A stretch of DNA of 64,000 bases from assembly GCA_023525975.1 (NCBI GenBank), contig CM042018.1, forward strand, positions 106,260,001 through 106,324,000, given 5' to 3'. The notes below the pieces were generated by a model that saw nothing but the letters and a program-made list of their open reading frames with translations, had not been told where the DNA came from and searched no databases. Positions 56,269 to 64,000 of the stretch are shown here, in pieces. Every line of letters begins with the position of its first letter. Positions within the stretch are counted from its first letter, which is position 1. The stretch is from Smallanthus sonchifolius (Eukaryota > Streptophyta > Magnoliopsida > Asterales > Asteraceae). The position numbers and the translations under genes were made by a program.

Positions 56269-56958
56269 CAGTGACGGATCTAGAACAAAAGTTCAGGGGT
56301 AACAGAAAAAAAAAATTGACCGTACATTCATGTAAATGAAACAAAAAAAATTTTTGATGGTACTTTCATGTAAACAATTTTTTTTACCGTACTTTCAAGT
56401 AAATGAAACCATTTTTTTACCGTACTTTCATGTAAACATTTTTTTTTACGGTAACATGCGACTGGCGAAGCGGACAGCGGAGCCGCGGAGGGGCAGACTG
56501 GCGGAGGCGGAAGACTGGGGTTTGGCGGAGGCGGCGCCGGGCGGTGGTCTCAGCTCAAGCGGTTGGTCGAGTGGTCGGTCTCTGGCTCTCACAGTTTTAC
56601 AGTTCCCGCTCTCTCTGTTTCTTCTTGGCCGGTCGTTTGGGTAAGTTGGGTTTGAGAATTGAGACTTTGAGGTATTGGGTTTTAATAAAAATTTGGGCTT
56701 TGCCAGCCCAAATTTTTATTAAAACCCAATACCTCAAAACTTTTAATAAAATGTGGGGACTTTTTATAAATTATTGAGTTTTTTTATAAAATTTTGGATT
56801 TTTTATGAAGTGTTGAGCTTTTAAAAAAATTTGATGGGTAACGTAATTTTTGCTCAGGGGTAACGTAAATTTTTATCAGAGGTAACCGGATATATAAAAC
56901 CGTAAAAAAAAAAATTTACTATTCGCGTAAAAAGTTGAGTATGCTACATCCGTCACTG
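56269..56958. mobile_element. non-autonomous hAT-type element (690 bp)
   Basis: Terminal inverted repeats CAGTGACGGATCTAG / CTACATCCGTCACTG are flanked by a perfect 8-bp duplication CTCACGAG (56261-56268 and 56959-56966). The TIR start CAGTG-CGGAT and the 8-bp TSD are those of plant hAT elements. The ORF at 56336-56644 covers a GC-rich internal part without recognisable transposase similarity. The repeated ACCGTACTTTCATGTAAA words near the left end are internal tandem repeats. Confidence 0.9.
56666..56738. repeat. perfect 34-bp hairpin inside the hAT element
   Basis: Arms 56666-56699 and 56705-56738 are exact inverted copies around a 5-base loop TTGCC. The arm begins TTTGAGGTATTGGG and ends TTTGGGCT. 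Confidence 0.9.
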
Positions 56959-56966
56959 CTCACGAG

Positions 56967-57430
56967 TCTAGCTAAAGTCAGTATAAAAAATTTGGACTCA
57001 AGCTCGTTTATTAAATAAGCTTCAGTTAGACTCGTGCTCATGCTCGTTTAAGCTTGATCGAATTCTATCGTTTAAAAGGACTATCTCGTGTATCTCACGA
57101 ACATCTCGCCTCGTTCTCATTTACACCCCTATATGCTTCTTTGGAGAAGTTGACTAACCTCAATTTTCTGTGTGCGTGTTTTCTTTAAATGTTTTAAACA
57201 CAAGAAAAAAAAATCAAATAAAAATACCATGTTAAAATAACTTATACCAATTCTAAATTTGTTAACAGAACATTTCTATATTTAAAAAATTAATTGACCT
57301 AACTTTTTTGAATATCAAATACAATTATGTAAACATGGAGCCATGGAGGAATATATACCTCCCACATGATTGGCCACTTTGGACCCCCAATCCAAATTAG
57401 GCAAAGTATTCTAATAAGAAAAAGTAGGAT
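56967..57430. other. flanking AT-rich DNA, no gene
   Basis: It contains an AGCTCG/CTCGTTTA-rich stretch (56990-57120) like that at 3090-3210 and otherwise unremarkable AT-rich sequence. Confidence 0.5.
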
Positions 57431-57888
57431 AAATTGTATTACACATGGGGTGAAAAATATTAAAACATAAAATTCTTAAATCTTTATGTATATATTTTAC
57501 ATGTGTAAAAATGTATTAAATATACTAAGGATGTAAAATAAAATTCAAAATATCTAAAAATTAATATATAATTGGGTTTCGAAAATACATTAATTACTAT
57601 TTAATATAATTTGACTTTCATTTACTATTTGATTGAAAATAAAAGTTATATGATTAGATTTCAAAGTTTCTTATAATAAAGGATAATTTAAAATAAATAT
57701 GTTTTATTATTATAATTAGTATTTTATTTAAAATGTATGTGTTAACAGATTACATTATATTTTATTCAACCCGTGTAATACACGGTCTTTTAAAGACATA
57801 ATTTTTTTTATTACTAAATATATAACATTACATTTACTTAACACGTGTAATACACGAGATTCTAACATAGTTTATTATATAGTATAGA
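57430..57888 (-). mobile_element. degenerate Helitron, minus strand
   Basis: The minus-strand start TCTATACTATATAATAAAC (57888) and long similarity to 4356-4600 (AATTGGGTTTCGAAAATAC and neighbours) identify the family. Hairpins CCCGTGTAATACACGG recur near 57770 and 57845. The host base before the 5' end is not A and the 3' CTAG is not clear, so the ends have decayed or the copy is composite. Confidence 0.6.
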
Positions 57889-57979
57889 CATAAGTTACAA
57901 TTACCAAGCATCAAAGCAGTTATACATAAATTACAAGTGTGTTAATGCAGATGTTGATATCAGTTATTTTATCTTTTAT

Positions 57980-58290
57980 GAGATCTTACACTTAAACCCT
58001 TTAATTATGTCAGATTTACGTTTAAGCCCCTGAACTTTAAAAAAAAATTCTTTTTTACATTTCTTTTAACAAATTTATGCTACAACCCTTGAATTTTAAT
58101 AAAGTTATTGTTTAAACATTTGATACATTTTTTCTTTTTTTTTTACCCACCAAGTTACGAGACGTGGCACACACACAACTGTAACGGAGTTGCGCGTGAT
58201 AGCGCACAAGATATCTAAGCACTTGTGTACAACGTTGTTATGAATTTTTTTTTAACTCTTTACTTTTCTAAACGTTTTTGCTTTCTTTTT
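57980..58290 (+). repeat. copy of the left-flank Helitron family
   Basis: Long blocks match 150-440: TTTTAACAAATTTATGCTACAACCCTTGAA, ACGAGACGTGGCACA, GTAACGGAGTTGCGCGTGAT and a run of GTACAACGTTGTTATGAAT. The 3' hairpin and CTAG are absent. Confidence 0.6.
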
Positions 58291-59837
58291 CTAGTTTTTT
58301 ACCCGTTAACTTAGTTTAACAGCTTTTTTACATTTTCGTTTTTTTTATAAAGTTTTTGATATATTATTTGCTATTTCGCTGCATCACACATGAAAATATT
58401 TCTAGTTTATTTCTAGTTTCTTTCTAAATGCCACAAAATGCATGAGTCAAAGGAATTTCAAGCCTACAACCTAGGAAGTGCTTCTAACACCTTTTCAAAC
58501 ATTTGGTGACTATGATGCTTTAGTGCATTTAATTAAGCTTTTATTCGCTCATAATGGCTAATCCACCAATGTATGTTTATTGGCCCGTTAGTCAACGGGT
58601 TTTATCTCAATGTTTGGCATCACGAGGGCCCTCAAAAGAAAGATTTATAACCAATAAAACAAATACAATCTTTAAGTTTGACTAAATTACACGTGTATTC
58701 GGTTAAACTCGACATATTTTATTCTCAATGTTTATATAGTTAATAGCATCTTATATCACGACACTATTTGTTAAAATAAATATAATATCTTTTCTAAGGA
58801 AAAAAAACAAGATATCCCTAAAAAGGTGAGGCTATAATAGATAAAATACAATAACACAATAAGTCAATAATGTGTGCAATATATTTTTAGTCGAGTTCAT
58901 TTATCCTTTAGACTAATGGGAGCAAAGGTCCAAGTTCACAATTACCAATAGCGATTGTGGTCATCTCTCAATGTCATCGTAGTAGTCATAAATGTGGAAA
59001 GATTTTCTCACTTTGTTGAAAAATGAAAAAGAAACTACATATGTTTGAAAGACATGTTGGAGAGATACTAACAAAGATTGGTGTATAAACACATACAACG
59101 TATGTATGTACATACACACTAGGGGTAGCAATCGTGTCGGATTGACGGACAGTGATAGATGCAATGTATAATTAGTGGGGAAGCCCTCATGTAGTAGTCT
59201 ATTCAAGTCATATAGAAGTAACAAAAATGATTTTTTTTCAGTATCAAGTTATATGGTTATATTATGTCATTTTTTATAGTATTAAGTTCGACCCGGTTTA
59301 GCTCGACCCGTCCCCCACCGCTCCAAAAAAAATCTTGGATCCGTCAGTACTAAAAGGTTACATGGCTCATGTCCGTGTTCACAATTTTAAGTGTATCCGG
59401 ATTAAATTTGAAATCTTTGACGCAGATAAATATACGTGTCATTTTTGTTTTATCAATTTAGCCAGTCAAACGAACAACAACGAACCCGTTAACTTGCCAA
59501 CCTCATACAATTTACACGTCTAGTCTAGGTAGCATGCATTTGAAAATCAATATAAGTTCTCACTTGTCATCTCAATTCTTTACCAACTAATTATCTCATA
59601 TCTAGAAGAATAATTATGACTTTAAATAATTATACTTGTCACTAAACACTTACCTAATATATTGTTGATTTTTGAATCTTCGATAGTATAATCAGGACTA
59701 ATTAACTGACACCTAGAATGCCACTTAAAATCCAAAAAGAATATCACGATTTAACAAAACCGAATCTCGTCCATTTCAATTTTTTTTTCTTTCTAAATCT
59801 TATTTTTTTTCTCACTATTCTCTTATTCTATAAATAA
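58291..59837. other. AT-rich flanking DNA, no supported gene
   Basis: Only short chance ORFs are present (58961-59224 minus, 59335-59523 plus). A GACCCGGTTTAGCTCGACCCG stretch at about 59290 and an ACTAGGGGTAGCAATCG stretch at about 59118 are words common in plant repeats. Confidence 0.5.
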
Positions 59838-60152
59838 GTAGGTTAAAATTTCATGTATTACACGGGTTGAATAAATATAATATTATATATTAACTAATAA
59901 AAATTTTATTTTTTAAAAACTCGTGTTTTACACTGGCTGAATAAACCCGTGGAATACAATATAATCTGTTAATACATACACTAGTCAAAACATGTCAGGA
60001 GATTTATTAATATAAAAACTAGTATTTTCTTTAAAAATATATTATTATTAAAAGATAGAGGTGTATTTAATAAGAGAGAGAAGCGGGAAATAATGATGAG
60101 AATAAATATGGAGACGACACGTGGCATGAAAAACCTTTATTTATTATATAGA
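59838..60152 (-). mobile_element. degenerate Helitron, minus strand
   Basis: The minus strand starts TCTATATAATAAATAAAGG at 60152 and carries the GACGACACGTGGCATG and GTGTATTTAATAAGAGAGAG segments shared with 4680-4770. The 3' end shows a decayed CCCGTGTAATACATG hairpin and CTAC instead of CTAG. Confidence 0.6.
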
Positions 60153-61196
60153 TATAGATTTAAAACCACAAATTATATCAATAAAATTAATTTAATATTT
60201 TTTTTATGCACAAACAACTAGAATTCTTTTGTAAACTACTTTCCACAAAATTATCAAACAAAAACGAACATTTGAAGAGTAAATATATTTATAAATAATA
60301 TATCAAATTAAATGCTAGTAATGATTTTCTAGTGATGAATTATTGGTTATACAAGATTGTCAAAAGAATCCTTACTTTAATTTATCATTTTCGCACCCCA
60401 GCTTATAATGATTCCAAACATGCACTTTTGACCGAAACAATATTGAAAGAAAAAAATGAACATTTTTTACAAGATAATTCAATGATTGATTTGTTTAAAT
60501 GTTTTCCTTTAAATTTAAAATGATTCCTTTTCGATTTAGAATAATAGTGCCAATGCTTTCAAAACCGAATTATAATCGAACATGTAGCAATTCATCGATC
60601 TAAATGTTCGTTTAAAATCAACATGTTCACTATAATCGGATCCATTAGCTCATAGCCAGGCTGACAACACAGGCGGTTCCTATTTGATCGGTCGGACCAA
60701 CTAATCCGAATACTTCATGATTTTCATTTACCATAAAAGTAACAATCTTGATGATTAAAGTTAACATGGCATGGTTCACTAACTAATGTTGATATATAAA
60801 TAGATTTGCATTTTCTTTACTAATAAAAAAACAAAAATAATATCGATAATCTTTTTATTTGTTTTTAGTTTTATTAAGGTATTGTAATTTGGCTATGTAA
60901 TAATTTTTTTTTAATTTATAAACAATTTTAGTCCAAAATTTATTTTATTTAATGTTAAACAACAAAAAAGTATTGCGTGTATTATAAAGAACATATAAAA
61001 GTATCAAACATGTAAAGAAAACTTGTCGGCTATTAATGTATTATACCTTTTTTGTAGGTTATAAGTGAAAAAGATGGTTTTTTATTCATTCATAGTTCCA
61101 TGTTCCATAACAATATAAATCTTTGATGAAATATTGAAATTCAACACCATAATTAATACCTACTTATTACTTATGTACTGTTATACGACATGTTAT
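60153..61196. other. AT-rich flanking DNA, no supported gene
   Basis: Nothing recognisable. The ORF at 60332-60523 has no feature supporting it. Confidence 0.5.
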
Positions 61197-61813
61197 CAAT
61201 GTTTTAAAAACCGGTTTTTAAACCGTATCAGGTTGGGCTTAGAAATGGTTCAACCAGTTGTACTTGGTTGTATCAGGCGGTTCAACCGGGTTGACTCGTT
61301 AACCCTATAACTCCATAAAAATACAACTTCAACTCAAAAAATAATCTAAAGTAAATTACGATGTAATAAAAAATAAATAAAAAACATTGTAATTTTCATA
61401 CCCAAATGTTAACACTTAAAAAGTAAATTACGATGTAATAAAAAAAAATAAAAATTCAAGATACCGTACCTATTTTGTAAACGCAAGTTGTAATGAACAA
61501 ACACAAAGTCATTTAGTCATTCATGTTCCAACCTATTTCTTTTTTCGTGTGAATCCTTTCAAAGATACTCCAATTACGTTCACAACCCGAGGAAGATGCG
61601 GCAAAAAAAATTTAATCGGGTCGCTAAAACTTTTTTTTTTGTTTAAACCTAAAATTTTACTTTGGCCTAAAACCGGTACAATGGTCTAACCCGGTATTAC
61701 CGGTAATACCGGCGGTTCAAGTTACCAACCGTTCTTTCATTTTACCGGGCTAGTGACCGAGATCCGGTTTAACCAGTATTACCGGCCCGTTTGAACCAGT
61801 TTTTAAAACATTG
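61197..61813. mobile_element. non-autonomous element with hAT-like 8-bp TSD (617 bp)
   Basis: Terminal inverted repeats CAATGTTTTAAAAACCGGTT / AACCAGTTTTTAAAACATTG are flanked by a perfect 8-bp duplication CATGTTAT (61189-61196 and 61814-61821). The inner sequence has many ACCGG/CCGGT words (GGTATTACCGGTAATACCGG near 61698). It has no coding capacity. An 8-bp TSD fits hAT; the TIR is not one I can place in a named family. Confidence 0.85.
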
Positions 61814-61821
61814 CATGTTAT

Positions 61822-62037
61822 TGATATCATATTTTATGATAGTACGAATTACTTATGATGGTTTACAAATCAAAGACTATATTATATATTTATATCACAT
61901 GTTTTTACTTTTTATATATAAGAAATTGGCATTGTCTTATAAACTCTGTTTAAGTAAGGGTGATGTGAGTGAATAGTAAGCACACTAAGATACAAGTTGC
62001 ACAACTTCATGTATAACTACTTGATGCTTTTAATGTA
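61822..62037. other. short AT-rich interval, no gene
   Basis: Only the tail of an ORF (61791-61976) that starts inside the neighbouring element. Nothing else is recognised. Confidence 0.5.
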
Positions 62038-62340
62038 ATGTTGGAGCCTGCTGCCTTTTATGCGTATACATCCATCACCTTCGGTTTCCATTGCTTGCAA
62101 TTCAAAGAGAGAGGGATCCCATATGTTTATCGGGAGAAGAAACAGAGAGAGGCATTAACGCGTGTAAAGCAGGCTACACGTATCCTTCTTTCTTCACAAT
62201 TTCTTCCACCGTCTTTCTTCATAGATAAAGAGATGAGAGAGAGAGCGCTTTGTGGTTGGAGACAGAGAAAGTTGGGGAATCAAGAGAAGAGACCGACCAC
62301 CGCCCTCCGCTGCACCATTCCAACCTTAATCATTGTGTAA
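62038..62340 (+). other. unrecognised 100-codon ORF cut by an LTR
   Basis: Its base composition is higher in GC and purine than the surroundings (GAGAGAGAG runs, GGGAGAAGAAACAGAGAGAGG). It would start MLEPAAFYAYTSIT and ends only because the LTR at 62336 supplies a stop. It could be the edge of a host exon or UTR truncated by the insertion, or chance. There are no domain motifs. Confidence 0.2.
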
Positions 62341-62433
62341 CATTCCAATTTTTAAGAAAATAAAAGTTCAGGGGCTAAAATATAATTACCCCAAAGTTAA
62401 AGGACTTAAACAAAGAAAATTGGAAAATCAAGC

Positions 62434-62745
62434 TGGTAGCGGACCGCTACCGGGTCTCTAGCGGTCCGCTACGTGTGGACGAAGTAATCATGAGAGAATG
62501 ACACGCGACAATGACGCAGAAGCTGACTCAGCCCTATGGCGGACCGCCACCCAGGCAGGTAACGGTCCGCTAGCCGCAAAAGCAACCGGATAAGGGGCTG
62601 ACACGTGTAGGCTGACTCGCGTAAAAGGATTGGGTGGCGGACTGCTACCCTAATGCATGACGGTCCGCCACGTGCGGAGTACGCCAGACACCTGGCGGGA
62701 GGCGGTAGCGAACCGCTACCACCTACCTTAACGGTCCGCCACCGG
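62434..62745. repeat. palindrome array upstream of the TATA box (right-edge LTR)
   Basis: About eight units of GTAGCGGACCGCTACC, AGCGGTCCGCTA, GGCGGACCGCC or AACGGTCCGCC type lie in 310 bp, ending 15 bp before TATAAATAG. The same motif class and the same position as in element C's LTRs. Confidence 0.8.
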
Positions 62746-63109
62746 TGCATGGACAACCCTATAAATAGATGCATTTGGCCGTTCAAATGGAAAAACAACA
62801 TCATCACCACACACTTGCACACGCATACCGAGGAGACCGGAGTGACGGTTATGAATGCGGCGGTTACGAGGGCGGAACGTTAAAGTTACGAGCAAGGAAT
62901 GGAGAGACATTTAAGCAAGGAACGAACTTAGGAAACTACTCAAAGATAAAGTAAGTACACTGGACCCGTACCCTAGACATGATTATGTGAATTACGTGAC
63001 TAAATGATATGTGTTATATGTTATGTGTAAGACAAGGGTACGGGGTAATGAAGGGTTAATCTAAACACCAAACGGGATATAATGGAATAGCCACGACGTA
63101 TCCAAGGGG

Positions 63110-63620
63110 TGGTGGATACGCCGCTGGTACTTCCTATATATAAATCTCTTCGTACATCGTGGTGAAACCATTATGAATGTTTAAGGGTATAGACTAAAAT
63201 ACAGTAATGAAAATATAGTAAACGAACAGGAGATCTTTCGACCGGGATGTAGTTATTTGACAAACGGAATGTTCTGTCTAAGCAAAGAATGGTGTATAAA
63301 TTCCTCCTGGACCCGTCACTCTTTCCTGGGAACATCTCTGTTGGAGGTACTGCTCTGGAAGGATAATCACCCCAGTTTACAATATATGACAAGTATGAAT
63401 ATGTGATAAAGTTGAATATATGAATATGATTCATGATGAATATGAATACGTGAAAGCATGATGATACGTGCAAGTATGAATGAGTATGATGGAACGAGTC
63501 TAAACCCTAAAATGGAATAATAGAGTACTCACGAAGTGTTAAAATGGTGGTGGATACGCCGCTGGTACTTCCTATATATAAACCCTTTAGTGCATCATGG
63601 AGAAATCGTTACGAAGTTTT
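63110..63620 (+). repeat. duplicated block, period about 435 bp
   Basis: GGTGGTGGATACGCCGCTGG followed by TACTTCCTATATATAAA occurs at about 63113 and again at about 63548, with the following about 50 bp also alike (CATCxTGGxGAAA). Confidence 0.8.
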
Positions 63621-63876
63621 AAGGTAAGGACTAGTTGGGAAATAAATCAAGCACATACATGAAATAAAAGTCAATGCTTGATACATTTGGGAGGCTGTGA
63701 GTCTAAGATACTCAAGGTCCCAAATGAAAAGAGATACCCGACCTGTAAGGTGAATCTCAATAATAAAGAAGAAAACCAAAGATTAAAGCCTACGGGGCTA
63801 AGAAATGAAATAAGGACAAATGCAAGGGGTCTATACTGACGAGTATAAGGACCTTGTCAATACTCTGACCGAGATA

Positions 63877-63990
63877 CTTCTGAAGATGGTCAGGAGGGGG
63901 TTAGCACACTGCACACCCATGAATGAAATAAATATTTTGACAGTATGTCCGAAGATGATCAGGAGGGGGTTAGCACACCCATAAAATATA
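63877..63990 (+). repeat. tandem repeat, period about 74 bp
   Basis: GAAGATGGTCAGGAGGGGGT followed by TAGCACAC occurs at about 63882 and again at about 63952 (GAAGATGATCAGGAGGGGGT). Confidence 0.75.
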
Positions 63991-64000
63991 CGAATGACGT

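Larger units (their letters stand above)
62336..64000 (+). mobile_element. partial LTR of a chromovirus related to element C, plus strand
   Basis: It starts TGTAACATTCC after CATTG (62331-62335, the expected left TSD). It shares the layout of element C's LTR read on the minus strand: a palindrome array (62434-62745), the TATA box TATAAATAG (62760-62768), and near 63230-63350 GTAGTTATxTGACAAACGGAATG and TGGGAACATCTCTGTTGGAG. It continues to the window end, so the LTR exceeds 1.6 kb or contains duplications, and its end is not visible. The small ORFs here (62469-62954, 63171-63473) are LTR frames. Confidence 0.75.

Overview
This is nuclear DNA of a flowering plant. It is AT-rich and gene-poor, and it consists almost entirely of nested LTR retrotransposons flanked by Helitrons and small hAT-like elements. 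The extra reading frame carried by the copia element resembles one I associate with daisy-family (Asteraceae) genomes, so Asteraceae is my best guess, at low to moderate confidence. I see no intact host gene, rRNA, tRNA or CRISPR array.

Most of the window is one stack, with the levels set by matching target-site duplications (TSDs). (1) Element B, a plus-strand Ty3/gypsy Tat-type element, spans 4896-56208 (TSD TTATA on both sides, about 51 kb apart). (2) Inside B are: a block X (about 5090-16600) that carries element A, a minus-strand Tat-type element (5769-15673, TSD AATGG); element C, a minus-strand Tekay/Del-like chromovirus (17558-25198, TSD GCAAA) inserted in B's reverse transcriptase/RNase H region; and element D, a minus-strand SIRE/Maximus-like copia element (27608-52601, TSD CCCAC) inserted just after B's integrase. 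(3) Inside D's gag sits element E, a minus-strand chromovirus derivative with 3-kb LTRs (40729-51243, TSD CAGCT).

The left flank (1-4895) holds a Helitron 3' end, old LTR fragments, a complete 1.1-kb Helitron carrying a 513-bp fold-back, and a 424-bp Helitron in the opposite orientation. The right flank (56214-64000) holds a 690-bp hAT-type element, Helitron fragments, a 617-bp hAT-type element, and the beginning of another LTR related to C's that runs off the window.

All pol and gag regions are broken by stops, frameshifts or deletions, so nothing here looks able to move on its own. The most interesting signals are these: an antisense gene, spliced at the same three places in A and B, lying tail-to-tail with pol across a spacer of conserved hairpins; arrays of short CG-containing palindromes in the LTRs or spacers of several unrelated elements; a membrane-anchored coiled-coil ORF in E; and an age paradox, in which the outermost element has the least diverged LTRs.
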